Below, piece after piece: positions 38,993-48,298 of a stretch of DNA of 64,000 nt (position 1 is the first letter of the stretch; each line of letters opens with the position of its first letter). Location of the stretch: the NCBI GenBank assembly GCA_019359435.1, contig JAHHHI010000056.1, positions 151,423-215,422 of the forward strand, given 5' to 3'. The position numbers and the translations under genes are program-made. This stretch comes from Kaiparowitsia implicata GSE-PSE-MK54-09C (GTDB lineage: Bacteria; Cyanobacteriota; Cyanobacteriia; Elainellales; Elainellaceae). A model generated the notes under the pieces. That model was not told where the DNA came from. It made no database searches and was given only the letters and a program-made list of their open reading frames with translations.

Positions 38993-40519
38993 TCAACCGA
39001 CCGGATTCAGCGTCCACTGATGCAGGTAGCCATCCAGGCTGCTACTGATGAGGTGCTGGGTGCCATCCCGTAACGCGTTAGCCTCGGGTTCTTGAATGAT
39101 CAGATGCGTTATGGTGTCGCGATGTCCGGTGAGGGTACCGCGATGCGCCCCCGTTGCCGCATCCCAAAGCTTTAGGTGGGTGTCAGCACTACCGCTCACG
39201 AGCAGGGTGCCATCCATGCTGTAGGCGATCGCCGTGACCTGATCGGCATGGGCGTTCCAGCGCTGGGTGGGGTCGGTGGCGGCAATCGACCACTGCTGGA
39301 TGTGAGCGTCGCTGCTGGCCGTAGCAAACTGGCGCCCGTTGGGGTGCAGGGCGATCGCCCGCACGTGGTGCTGCTGGGCCTCATCATCCCAGTCAGTGTG
39401 CAGCGTTTCCCCGGTTTTAAGCTGGCTCACGAGCAATCGTCCTGTTTGCGTCGCACTCAGCACCATAAGCCCCTGCAACACCACGGCAAAAACAGGCGCG
39501 TTGTGGCTGTTATTCACGGCCATGGGCTGCCCCGTGGCAAGGTGCCAATGGCGCACTGTGCCATCATCGCTAGTGCTGACCAAGATTGAGCGATCGCCAC
39601 TGAGCGCCAGCGATCGCACGGGGCCTTTGTGCCCATGCAGCATCCGCACTAAGCTGCCACTGCGCCAGTGCCACAGCCGAATCAGTGCATCGTCTCCCCC
39701 GCTGACCAAAAACTGTCCATCGCGGCTGATCGCCAGCGATCGCACCGCGCCCACATGTCCCGTCAGCACGTGGAACACTCGCCCGGTTTTGCGCGTCCAC
39801 AGGTGAACCGTGCCGTCTGGCTGAGCGATCGCCAGCCGTTGACCGTCGCGACTGGCGGCAACCGCCGTAATCGGAGTCGCGGGGTGGCGGTAGAGCAGCT
39901 CCGAGTTCCACTGGTAGTTGGGGGTGGACGGCGGTGTAGGAGATGGGGGCGAAGCAGGCGATCGCCCCGGAACAGTGACCACCTGCTGCTCAAATTCCAG
40001 CTGCTGTGCTTTCGCTAGATCAGTCTCGGCGCTGAGTTCTAACCCCAGCACCGAATAGACAAAGCCGCGAAACTTATAGGCGGCTGCATCCTCAGGATTA
40101 AGCCGAATCGCGGCCCGCAAAAAGTCTAGCGCCGCCTCATAGTCTCCCTCATCCACCGCCTCTACCGCCCGATCATAGAAGGTTTTAGACGTAGCCTCGC
40201 GCGCGTAAACCGTCGTGCGGGCCGTGCGGTTTGCAGCAGAATTTGGGGCAGGCTTAGCGGCAGCGCCTGCGGTCGGAGCCGGTCGGTCGGTGTCCGCGGC
40301 TCGCTCAGGCTCGTCCCACCCTGGCTGTGCCTTGAGGCGTCGATAGGCGTCGTTGATGGCCTTGAGGCGTTCTTCTGCTTGCTGCCGCCGCATCTCGTCG
40401 TGAACCACGCGATCGGGGTGCCACTGCTTAACCAGAGCCCGGTAGGCCTGCTTCACCGCCTGCGCCGATGCCCCAGGCGCTAATCCCAACAGTCGATAAT
40501 ACGGGTCTAAATCGCTCAT
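38993..40519 (-). CDS. J-domain, TPR and WD40-repeat protein
   Basis: A 508-residue modular protein. Residues 4-66 are a J domain with the HPD tripeptide (KQWHPDRV) that activates DnaK ATPase. A Pro/Ala-rich linker follows, then a tetratricopeptide-like stretch (about 112-165, YDRAVEAVDEGDYEAALDFL). The rest (about 200-508) is a seven-blade WD40 propeller with repeats of the type HxGxVxSLAxSxDGxxLxSGGDDxxIRLW. It probably recruits Hsp70 to a partner held by the propeller; the partner is unknown. It may be co-transcribed with the PG-binding/HEAT gene 45 bp upstream. Confidence 0.9.
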   Translation of the reverse strand: MSDLDPYYRLLGLAPGASAQAVKQAYRALVKQWHPDRVVHDEMRRQQAEERLKAINDAYRRLKAQPGWDEPERAADTDRPAPTAGAAAKPAPNSAANRTARTTVYAREATSKTFYDRAVEAVDEGDYEAALDFLRAAIRLNPEDAAAYKFRGFVYSVLGLELSAETDLAKAQQLEFEQQVVTVPGRSPASPPSPTPPSTPNYQWNSELLYRHPATPITAVAASRDGQRLAIAQPDGTVHLWTRKTGRVFHVLTGHVGAVRSLAISRDGQFLVSGGDDALIRLWHWRSGSLVRMLHGHKGPVRSLALSGDRSILVSTSDDGTVRHWHLATGQPMAVNNSHNAPVFAVVLQGLMVLSATQTGRLLVSQLKTGETLHTDWDDEAQQHHVRAIALHPNGRQFATASSDAHIQQWSIAATDPTQRWNAHADQVTAIAYSMDGTLLVSGSADTHLKLWDAATGAHRGTLTGHRDTITHLIIQEPEANALRDGTQHLISSSLDGYLHQWTLNPVG

Positions 40520-40564
40520 CCTGTCTTGATGTGTCGGTATGCTCCTAGAATGCTCACGCAGGGG

Positions 40565-42271
40565 TTACTGCTCAGGTGGGGAAACGTTAGCGTCGTTGGG
40601 CAGAACGGAACGGCTGCGATGAAGACGGGCGATCGCCCAGCGTGCTGTTTCTTGCACCTCAGGATCAGGATCATGAATGGCATGATTTAACACCTGGCTG
40701 ATCTGCGCCATTTGGTCATACACCCGCGTCACATCGCGAATGGCGTTTTTTCGCACCTCGGGGCTTTGGTCATCTAGCGACAGATTCAGGGCATGGGTCA
40801 CGGGTTGGAGCGATCGCATCCCAATTTCTGCAATGGCGGCAAGCATCAGGCTGCGCTGCTGTGAATCGACATCCAACAGCCGATCGGCCAGCGGCTGCAG
40901 CGCACGCGAGTCAGCCACCTGCCCCAGCTCCCAAATTGCTTGGCGGCGAATTGTCGGATCTACATGGTGCAGATCGTCCAGCAGGGTGTCTACCACACTA
41001 TGGCGGGGCAACCGCATGGTGCCAGCTAGCTCAGCAGACATAGCAGTCTGAGGCGGCAAAGGCACCGCCGCCGAGGGGCCGCCTCCCGCCATCGCCTGTT
41101 CACTCAGCGCGCCTGGGTCGAATGCAGCAGCGCCATTGCCCCGATGATGATCACCATTGGTCGGATCACCATTGGTCGGATCACCATTGTGACGGGGAGA
41201 TAGGTGACGGGGCGGCGGCGATTCTGTCTGCCCAGCCGATTGCCCTAGGGCATGGGCGTCATAGGATTCGTACCTGTGAGGGAGCGAAGCCTGGGCTGCT
41301 TCGGGCATGGGCACCGCGGCAGAGTCTGACGGAGGCGCAGGAGGCTGATGAGGCGACGCGGCTTCTGCCCAGAGTGATAATTGCTCAGCCGCAGTGTCTT
41401 CAGATCCGGCTTGACCTTCTCTCGAATGGCGCGAATCCAGAGCGGAATCGCGCATAGAATGCGTAGCAGGCTCATCGACAGAATGCCCTAGGGACGCCTC
41501 TGTAACAAGGTGCGGTGGATATCCAGCCGATGCGTCTGAAGGATACGCAGACAACGAGTCAGGCGATTGCGGTATGGAGTGCGATGCACCGCTAGCAGCG
41601 TTGGGTGTGGCACCGGCTGGATGCGGCATCGTTTGCTCAGCAGAGGCCGCATCAGACTGACCCAAGGATGAAGATGGCGATCGCCCGACACCCCGGTCAG
41701 ACTTGCGGAACAGGGTGTGAAATTGCTGTCGATATAGCAGCCCCGAGATGACCGCCAACAAAAACAGTCCGCCAATCAACCACTGGGCAAATCGGTCGGG
41801 GGCGATCGCCGGAGTCGGTGAATCAAGCGAGTCTGACGGTTGAGCCGTGATATTTTCTGGCCATTCGGGGCGTGGTTCTGGCTCGGGTTCTGGCGACTCA
41901 CGCTGCAGGGCGATCGCCGGAGACAGCGCCCGATGCGCTTCCAACAGACTAAACCATGTTTCAGACTCCACTACGCCCGTTGGCGTTAGCCCTTGAGCCT
42001 CCTGAAACTGCACCACCGCAGTGCGAGTCTGTGAGCCAAACTGCCCGTCGATCGCCTCGGTGTAATAGCCCAGATCCGTCAGGATTTGCTGCAGCTCAAT
42101 GACGCGACTATCCTGACTGCCCAGATCCAATCCCGGAACAGACTCCGTGGGGCTATCGGGTGCCGGGGTGGCGATCGCCACCTGCGACACAGCACCGCAA
42201 ACAGGCAGCCCGTCTATCACGGAGCCGCCCGAAATCAGCGCGATTATAATCAGCAGAAGACGACGGGGCAT
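40565..42271 (-). CDS. Peptidoglycan-binding / HEAT-repeat membrane protein
   Basis: About 568 residues from ATG 42271 (MPRRLLLIIIAL, signal-peptide-like); ATG 42304 is possible. A PG_binding_1 domain (LGSQDSRVIELQQILTDLGYY...) is followed by a Pro/Glu-rich linker and one transmembrane helix (FAQWLIGGLFLLAVISGLLY). A long low-complexity linker comes next, with an (NGDPT) repeat at 41150-41189. The C-terminal HEAT/PBS-lyase-type repeats (RRQAIWELGQVADSRALQPLADRL and three further units) complete it. It likely bridges the cell wall and a cytoplasmic partner. Upstream of the J-domain/WD40 gene, 45 bp apart. Confidence 0.8.
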   Translation of the reverse strand: MPRRLLLIIIALISGGSVIDGLPVCGAVSQVAIATPAPDSPTESVPGLDLGSQDSRVIELQQILTDLGYYTEAIDGQFGSQTRTAVVQFQEAQGLTPTGVVESETWFSLLEAHRALSPAIALQRESPEPEPEPRPEWPENITAQPSDSLDSPTPAIAPDRFAQWLIGGLFLLAVISGLLYRQQFHTLFRKSDRGVGRSPSSSLGQSDAASAEQTMPHPAGATPNAASGASHSIPQSPDSLSAYPSDASAGYPPHLVTEASLGHSVDEPATHSMRDSALDSRHSREGQAGSEDTAAEQLSLWAEAASPHQPPAPPSDSAAVPMPEAAQASLPHRYESYDAHALGQSAGQTESPPPRHLSPRHNGDPTNGDPTNGDHHRGNGAAAFDPGALSEQAMAGGGPSAAVPLPPQTAMSAELAGTMRLPRHSVVDTLLDDLHHVDPTIRRQAIWELGQVADSRALQPLADRLLDVDSQQRSLMLAAIAEIGMRSLQPVTHALNLSLDDQSPEVRKNAIRDVTRVYDQMAQISQVLNHAIHDPDPEVQETARWAIARLHRSRSVLPNDANVSPPEQ

Positions 42272-42450
42272 AGCGGCTTGAGAAAACGGAGGGGCCGGGG
42301 CCATGGCTGCAGCCTGGCTGACCTACAGGATGCTAAACGATTGGTGGGGTGCCAATTTAGAGCGGCACAAACCTAGCTCAATCTTAGCCGCAATCTATCA
42401 GGCTGCCAGCAAAACCTGCCCTGCCCTGTCGTAACAGAGACGGATTGGCC

Positions 42451-43515
42451 TCACTTGCTGGAAATTCTAACCCCAAGCGATTGCTCTTGATCACCCTGCT
42501 CTGAACCCTGAGGCGCATTGGTCTGAGCAGCCTCGAGTGACCCAGAGCCAAACCAGACTGCCCATTTTGTAGCCAGCACCTCGCGTTGATTGATGAGATA
42601 AATGCTAACGAGGGTAAGGCTCACGCCAAACCACTGCACCGAGTTCAATACCTCTGACAAAAACAGGTTGCCAAAGAGCAGCGCAAACACAGGCGTTAAA
42701 AAGGTTAGCGAACTCAGGCTGGTGAGGTTGCCCTGAGCCGCAAAGTAGAAGAAAAGACCGTAGGCGATCGCACTGCCAAAAATAGTGGAGTACGCCATCG
42801 CAGTCCAGTCTGCTAGCCCCATGTGCACCCACTGCTGCTGCTCTAGCCCCCCGGATAGCAAAAACAGCGGCACACCGCCCAACACCATGTGCCATCCCGT
42901 CGCCACCAGCGGATCAACATGGCGACACACATAGCGCACCATCACAGTGCCCACCGCCATAGACAGCGCCGCCATCAACATCAGCCACTGCCCATTGTGC
43001 AGCACCTGATCCAGCAAATTAGCGCCAATGTGGGGCGAGATGCCCCCGTTTATCGCCGCCAGCACCACCCCAGTGGGCAGACCCAACAGGCTGATGCCCG
43101 CCACCCCAAACGCTAAACCCAAACCACCCCATACGCCAATTCGCTCGCCAAATAGCACGCGCGCCATCAACGCCACCGCCAGCGGCTGCGAGTCAATCAT
43201 CACAGACCCCAGTCCTGCTCCAGTGCGCACCAGACCCTCAGCTAAAAACCCTTGGAACAACGCCCCATCCACCAGCGCAAAGAGGCCAATCCAGGCCCAG
43301 CCCTTCCACGTATGGGGCTGCGATCGCCCCAGCCAAGCCGCCGCCAACAAAATTAAGACCCCAGCGGGCACCAGCCGCACTCCGGCCATAAACAGCGGCG
43401 TCGTATGGGGAATCACCCCCTTCATTGCCACCATCGCCGTGCCCCAGAGAAAAAAGGGCGCGATCAGAAGGGTAGACCTGAGAGGCAACCGCAGTTTGAT
43501 AGACAGGAGGGGCAT
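42451..43515 (-). CDS. EamA/DMT family transporter
   Basis: A 354-residue inner-membrane protein with ten predicted helices in two EamA halves (about residues 14-145 and 185-325). Motifs include FFLWGTAMVAMKG in the first half and AMAYSTIFGSAIAYGLFFY in the second. The family exports amino acids, nucleotides or other metabolites; the substrate is unknown. The C-terminal 30 residues are hydrophilic. The 524-bp gap upstream contains a MITE. Confidence 0.9.
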   Translation of the reverse strand: MPLLSIKLRLPLRSTLLIAPFFLWGTAMVAMKGVIPHTTPLFMAGVRLVPAGVLILLAAAWLGRSQPHTWKGWAWIGLFALVDGALFQGFLAEGLVRTGAGLGSVMIDSQPLAVALMARVLFGERIGVWGGLGLAFGVAGISLLGLPTGVVLAAINGGISPHIGANLLDQVLHNGQWLMLMAALSMAVGTVMVRYVCRHVDPLVATGWHMVLGGVPLFLLSGGLEQQQWVHMGLADWTAMAYSTIFGSAIAYGLFFYFAAQGNLTSLSSLTFLTPVFALLFGNLFLSEVLNSVQWFGVSLTLVSIYLINQREVLATKWAVWFGSGSLEAAQTNAPQGSEQGDQEQSLGVRISSK

Positions 43516-44039
43516 AGCAGCGCTCGGAGTTTTTCTTATCTTACCGATTATGTAGATGTATTAAGAACATTCGGACGCAGACTGCCGCAAATTTCCCCAA
43601 GCCGTACCGTGCGCGGGCGATCGCAACACGGTCAATTCCCACAGTTAATTCTATTCATTTTATAGAGTGGACTCTGGAGAACGAGCGCGCAGCACCCCGC
43701 GCCCCGCGACTGGGTACCAGCTAGGACTAACGCAGTTGGACAATGGTTGGGCGGCTAAGCCTCTTGCCCAAAACTCCTAGGACACCGCCCAAAGTCCCTC
43801 AGGTCTGATAGCAGTAGCTGTGAAAAGGAAGGATCTGAGAGGGCTAGGGCGTGTCATCAATTCCAACCAAATGCCTGATGCTATGAGCGTTGCCACGCCC
43901 GACCGAAAAACCAGGCTAGGGGCTGTGACGGTTGATTTCTGGGATATCAGAGGCTAATTGATGACAGCCCCTAGATCTTAGTCAAATTCAGATTTAGGCA
44001 GATAATGATTACGACACTGCCACGGCATCGCTGCACTGT
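43516..44039. other. Intergenic region between the EamA gene and natC-like gene
   Basis: No gene recognised. Holds MITE family 2 copy 3 (43844-43974) plus a short sequence before natC that must contain its promoter. Confidence 0.5.
43844..43974 (-). repeat. MITE family 2, copy 3
   Basis: A 131-bp element in reverse orientation to copies 1 and 2, with CTAG at both ends (43844-43847, 43971-43974). It matches copy 1 closely, including TGATTTCTGGGATATCAGAGG and the TGTCATCAATT ends, so these two are the most recently related copies. It sits 66 bp upstream of the natC-like start and may affect its promoter. Confidence 0.88.
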
Positions 44040-45350
44040 ATGGAAGGCTTCATTGTTTCTCTAGTTATTTTCACGGCGATCTTTACCATCTTTGGCCTGG
44101 GGCTAAATTTGCAGTGGGGCTTCACTGGGCTCATCAACTTTGGTCATGTGGCCTTTATGACGGTGGGGGCCTATGGCACCGTGCTGCTAAGTATGGCTGG
44201 GGTGCCGCTGGGGTTGGCGATGCTGGCGGGAGCGATCGCCGCGTCGCTGTTAGGGTTGGGCATTGGGCTGGCAACGCTGCGGCTGCGCGAAGACTATCTC
44301 GCCATTGTCACCATTGGCTTGGCCGAGGTCATTCGCCTGGTGGCCGTCAATGAAGAATGGCTCACGCGGGGCACCTTCGGGTTGCAAAGCTTTCCCCTAC
44401 CCCTAGCGATGCTCAATCCCAATCCCATCGTGCGGGTCGCCATGGTCGGCACTCTGGCGGCTGTCGTGGGGCTAGCCTACTGGCGGCTGTGGGGGTGGAT
44501 GCGGCACACTGCAAGAGCCATTCCCAGATCTGATTTAGTGACGCACTCTCTAACGGCGCTGGGCTATCTCTTGGCGCTGGGTCTGCTGCTGTTGGGGATT
44601 GGAGCTGGGGCCCGCACGCTGAGACAAGCCGCGATCTGGCCCAACGGGGTGCTGGGGATGGTGCTGTTGTCGGCATTGCTGGGTGCGCTCTGGCTGGGTA
44701 AGGGGCTGAGCGATCGCCTCTCTCGTCGATTCCGAGCTTGGTCTACCAGCTTGGGCTTGGTGATGGCAGCGCTACTGGCGGTGCTGGGGGTGTATGCGTT
44801 TGGCTATGCTGCGTCTGCCGTCTATCGGTACAGCAACCCCAGCAAAAGCGGGCTGCTGTGGCTATCGGTGCTGCTGACGGCGCTAATTTTTTGGGGGTTA
44901 GAAACCCTGGTGCGATCGCCCTGGGGTCGAGTGCTTAAGGCAATTCGGGAGGATGAAGCCGTCGCCAAAGCGTTGGGTAAAAACGTCTTTATTTATAAGC
45001 TGCAAGCACTGATGATGGGCGGCTTTTTGGCAGGCATTGCCGGATCGCTCTATGCCTGGCAACTCACCACCGTCTATCCCGACAACTTTCGATCTTTAGT
45101 GACCTTCAATGCTTGGACTATCGTGGTGCTCGGCGGCGCCGGTAGTAATGTGGGCACATTGCTGGGGGCAACGGTGTTTTGGGCCTATGACACCATCACT
45201 CGGTTTGTCTTGCGCGATATCGTGCCGCTCGACGATGCGCGGCTGGGCGCATTTCGCATTATGGTGATCGGCCTGATTTTAATTGTGCTAATGATGTGGC
45301 GACCCCAGGGCATTTTGGGCAACAAAGACGAACTGACGCTAGGGCGATAA
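44040..45350 (+). CDS. natC: Branched-chain/neutral amino-acid ABC permease (LivM/NatC-like)
   Basis: A 436-residue inner-membrane permease. The N-terminal half (FGLGLNLQWGFTGLINFGHVAFM) and the C-terminal half (SPWGRVLKAIREDEAVAKALGKN, then FLAGIAGSLYAW) are LivM-type. Between them, about residues 150-275, lies an extra block with additional hydrophobic segments that makes it longer than usual LivM. In Anabaena, natC and natA of the Nat-I neutral amino-acid transporter are neighbours, with the binding protein and second permease elsewhere. The same pair arrangement is seen here, which is the basis of the symbol. No clear ribosome binding site. Confidence 0.72.
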   Translation: MEGFIVSLVIFTAIFTIFGLGLNLQWGFTGLINFGHVAFMTVGAYGTVLLSMAGVPLGLAMLAGAIAASLLGLGIGLATLRLREDYLAIVTIGLAEVIRLVAVNEEWLTRGTFGLQSFPLPLAMLNPNPIVRVAMVGTLAAVVGLAYWRLWGWMRHTARAIPRSDLVTHSLTALGYLLALGLLLLGIGAGARTLRQAAIWPNGVLGMVLLSALLGALWLGKGLSDRLSRRFRAWSTSLGLVMAALLAVLGVYAFGYAASAVYRYSNPSKSGLLWLSVLLTALIFWGLETLVRSPWGRVLKAIREDEAVAKALGKNVFIYKLQALMMGGFLAGIAGSLYAWQLTTVYPDNFRSLVTFNAWTIVVLGGAGSNVGTLLGATVFWAYDTITRFVLRDIVPLDDARLGAFRIMVIGLILIVLMMWRPQGILGNKDELTLGR

Positions 45351-45365
45351 CAGGCAGCGTTACTC

Positions 45366-46166
45366 ATGCATTCCTATTCCGACGAGCCGATTCCCCATCC
45401 ACCGATTGCAGTCCCGCTGCTTCGGGCGCAGCACTTAAGCAAGCGATTTGGCGGCGTCCATGCCGTCAATCGGGCTGCTATTTCGGTGCCGCAGGGCAGC
45501 ATCACCGGATTGATTGGCCCCAATGGGGCAGGCAAAACCACGCTGTTTCAGCTCTTATCCTGCTTTTTGCAACCCGATGAGGGGGAGGTGTGGTTTGATG
45601 GGCACCCCATCCACACCTTGCAACCGCATCAAGTCGCCACCCGAGGGCTAGTGCGCACGTTTCAGGTTGCGCGGGCGCTGTCACGGCTGTCGGTGCTGGA
45701 CAATATGCTGCTGGCGGCGCAGCGACAGACGGGCGAGCAGTTTTGGAATGTGTGGCTGCGATCGCACCAGGTTGCACAAGAAGAGCGGCAACAGCGCGAG
45801 CGCGCCTGGGAACTCCTAGAGAGGGTAGGGCTAGCTGCCAAAGCGCAGGACTATGCCGGGTCGCTGTCAGGCGGTCAGCGCAAGCTATTGGAACTGGCGC
45901 GATCGCTCATGGTGAACCCCAAGCTGATTTTGCTAGACGAACCTGCCGCAGGCGTGAACCCAACGCTCATCAACCAGATCTGCGACCACATCCTGACCTG
46001 GAATCGGCAGGGCATCACGTTTTTGATCATTGAGCACAACATGGATGTGATTATGTCATTGTGCGATCGCGTTTGGGTGATGGCCGAGGGGCGCAACCTG
46101 GCTGACGGCACCCCCGCAGAAATTCAGCAGAATGACCAGGTTCTTGCGGCCTATCTGGGGCAATAG
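45366..46166 (+). CDS. natA: Branched-chain/neutral amino-acid ABC ATPase (LivG/NatA-like)
   Basis: A 266-residue ATPase starting 15 bp after the permease. Walker A GPNGAGKTT, signature LSGGQRKLLELARS and Walker B LILLDEPAAGVNP are all intact. The LivG-specific TFQVARALSRLSVLDNMLLA region follows the Q loop. It should energise NatC and a partner permease encoded elsewhere. Convergent with the PotC-type permease across only 12 bp, so no room for a conventional terminator. Confidence 0.85.
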   Translation: MHSYSDEPIPHPPIAVPLLRAQHLSKRFGGVHAVNRAAISVPQGSITGLIGPNGAGKTTLFQLLSCFLQPDEGEVWFDGHPIHTLQPHQVATRGLVRTFQVARALSRLSVLDNMLLAAQRQTGEQFWNVWLRSHQVAQEERQQRERAWELLERVGLAAKAQDYAGSLSGGQRKLLELARSLMVNPKLILLDEPAAGVNPTLINQICDHILTWNRQGITFLIIEHNMDVIMSLCDRVWVMAEGRNLADGTPAEIQQNDQVLAAYLGQ

Positions 46167-46178
46167 CGCTCCAATCCG

Positions 46179-47003
46179 TTAAAGCTTGGGCTGCTTTTGC
46201 TTTGCCGACAGCGCACTGTATCCCCAAAACGCCAGCAGAATTAGTACCACAGAAAACAGCGTAGTCAGCGTCCCCAAAGCATAGAGTGCAGGCGACGTCA
46301 CGTTGGTTGTCATGCCAAAAATTTCCAATGGCAGGGTATTGCGCTGGCCAGAAACGAGCGAGGTGCGCGTGAATTCGTCATAGGAGAGGGTAAAGGTGAG
46401 GATGCCAATGCCCAGCAAACTGGGCAAAATCAGCGGAAAGATCACATCCCAAAAGGTAGCGGTATCACTCGCGCCCAAATCCCGCGCTGCTTCTTCATAG
46501 GACGGATTAAAGCGGTTAAAAATACCCAGCACAATCAAAAAGGCAAACGGCACCGTCCAGGTCATGTGGGCGCCTAAGCCCGACGAAAACCAGTTCGTCT
46601 GCATCCCCAACACCTGAAACACAATGCCGATGCCCAAGGAAATCAGGATACTCGGCACAATCAAGCTGGCAATGGTGAGATAAAACAGCGAATTCGCCCC
46701 GCGAAAGCGGTTGCGAAAGGCCAACCCTGCCGACACACTGACCATGAGGGTCAGCAACATGACGCTGACTCCCAAGCCGAGCGATCGCCAAAAGGCTCCG
46801 ACAAAGTTTCCTACCCGCTGCTCTTGAAACACCTGCCCCAGCCAGTAGGTAAGGCTGAACCCCCGCATCGGGAACGTCAGCGCCCCTTGTGGCCCCTGAA
46901 ACGTCAGGATAAAGATAGACAGCATTGGGCTGTAAAGGAACAGCACAAACAGCGCAAAAAACGCCGCTAAGAGATAAAACGTGAGCGATCGCTTCTTATT
47001 CAC
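46179..47003 (-). CDS. Spermidine/putrescine-type ABC permease (PotC-like)
   Basis: A 274-residue permease with six transmembrane helices. The EAA loop that contacts the ATPase is EEAARDLGASDTATFWDVIF. It is the second permease of a four-gene transporter: ATPase 49723-50931, binding protein 48299-49615, permease 47160-48017 and this one, all on the minus strand. The substrate may be a polyamine or another cationic or amide compound. The 156-bp gap before it contains a MITE remnant. Confidence 0.9.
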   Translation of the reverse strand: MNKKRSLTFYLLAAFFALFVLFLYSPMLSIFILTFQGPQGALTFPMRGFSLTYWLGQVFQEQRVGNFVGAFWRSLGLGVSVMLLTLMVSVSAGLAFRNRFRGANSLFYLTIASLIVPSILISLGIGIVFQVLGMQTNWFSSGLGAHMTWTVPFAFLIVLGIFNRFNPSYEEAARDLGASDTATFWDVIFPLILPSLLGIGILTFTLSYDEFTRTSLVSGQRNTLPLEIFGMTTNVTSPALYALGTLTTLFSVVLILLAFWGYSALSAKQKQPKL

Positions 47004-47077
47004 CGGGGCAGTTCCTCGCGTTCAATCGACACATCATGTCCCAAGCCTCGTGAGTTGAAATCGAGTGTTTATGAATC

Positions 47078-47157
47078 CTAGGGCGCGTTATCAATTCTTC
47101 TGGATAACATCCTGATTCCATCAGCATTGCCACGCCCGACCCAGAAACAGCCCCTGG
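47078..47157 (-). repeat. MITE family 2, copy 4 (degraded)
   Basis: About 80 bp. One end, CTAGGGCGCGTTATCAATT, resembles the TIR; CATTGCCACGCCCGACC and CAGCCCCTGG match the interior of copies 2 and 3, and the far end is lost. It lies between the two permease genes, ending 2 bp before the stop codon of the upstream permease. Confidence 0.7.
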
Positions 47158-47159
47158 CT

Positions 47160-48017
47160 CTACAGCTCATTCCGAATATTAACCACACGCAAAATCGCCA
47201 GCACTAAGACCAGTGTCACCAGCAGCAAGATGACGGCATTGGCTGCCGCCAGCGGATATTGAATGCTCCCAATCTGGGTTTGAATCAGCTTGCCCACTGA
47301 CGCCGCTTGACCACCACCCATCAGCCGCACGGTCACAAATTCACCCATCACAATCGTGACAATAAAGATAGAGCCAATCGCAATACCTGGGGCCGATAGC
47401 GGCAAAATCACTTCCTTAAACGTCTGCCAGCCCGACGCGCCCATGTCTTCCGCCGCCGTGATCAAGTTCCGATCAATCCGCATCAGGCTGTTGAAGATTG
47501 GCGCAATCATAAAGAAGTTATAGAGATGCACCATCCCCAATACCACCGCAAAGTCTGAGAACAGCAGCCATTCCAACGGTTGCTGAATCAGCCCTAGATT
47601 CAGCAGTAGCGAATTAACCAGTCCCTCTCGCCCGAGCAGAGGCACCCACGAAATCATGCGGATAATATTGGATGTCCAAAAGGGAATCGTGCAGAGTAAA
47701 AACAGGCCAATTTGTAAGCGTTTGTCGTCTACATAAAACGCCAGAAAGTAAGCCACCAAGTAGCCGATCAGTAGCGTTGCAGCCCACACCAGCGCCACGT
47801 ATTTAAACGTGTTGAGAAAGGTTCTGAGCGCCACATTCGAAGAAAAAATCGCCCGATAGTTGTCTAGGGTAAACCCTGGCTCCATTGAAAATCCCGTGAA
47901 TTCCCAAAAGCTGACGATTAAAATCATCACAATAGGAAACACCAGAAATAACAGCATCACCAGGGTTTGCGGTGCGGCCAGTAGGTAGGTCTGCAACGTT
48001 TTAGAAGCTCGGGTCAT
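47160..48017 (-). CDS. Spermidine/putrescine-type ABC permease (PotB-like)
   Basis: A 285-residue permease with six membrane helices. The EAA loop is ITAAEDMGASGWQTFKEVILP. The N-terminal segment LLAAPQTLVMLLFLVFPIVMI is the first helix. It pairs with the PotC-like subunit downstream. A 281-bp gap upstream carries a 36-bp perfect palindrome. Confidence 0.9.
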   Translation of the reverse strand: MTRASKTLQTYLLAAPQTLVMLLFLVFPIVMILIVSFWEFTGFSMEPGFTLDNYRAIFSSNVALRTFLNTFKYVALVWAATLLIGYLVAYFLAFYVDDKRLQIGLFLLCTIPFWTSNIIRMISWVPLLGREGLVNSLLLNLGLIQQPLEWLLFSDFAVVLGMVHLYNFFMIAPIFNSLMRIDRNLITAAEDMGASGWQTFKEVILPLSAPGIAIGSIFIVTIVMGEFVTVRLMGGGQAASVGKLIQTQIGSIQYPLAAANAVILLLVTLVLVLAILRVVNIRNEL

Positions 48018-48215
48018 AACTGTCGTGAGATCCTCACAAATACACTGCCGAGCTTGCCGCCTGTTGCATCAGAGAAGCCGCATGGCGCAAACGCTTATTC
48101 AACAGCATCGGCGCTACTGAAGAACGAATACTCTTTTGCCGTAAGGTATTAACGTTTAGCCGCAATGCGTTAGATCCCGTTGCTTCAACCAGGACTGAGG
48201 GAGAAACAGCTTTAG

Positions 48216-48251
48216 GAGAGTTGCTGAGAGCGATCGCTCTCAGCAACTCTC
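48216..48251. repeat. 36-bp perfect palindrome centred on HIP1
   Basis: GAGAGTTGCTGAGAGC followed by its exact complement, with GCGATCGC at the centre. It lies in the 281-bp gap (48018-48298) between the binding-protein and PotB-type genes. It has no T run, so a processing or attenuating hairpin is more likely than a terminator. The rest of the gap shows nothing. Confidence 0.85.
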
Positions 48252-48298
48252 TACATCAGCTTAACGGGGGCAGCGCCCAACGACCTTAATCTCTATGC

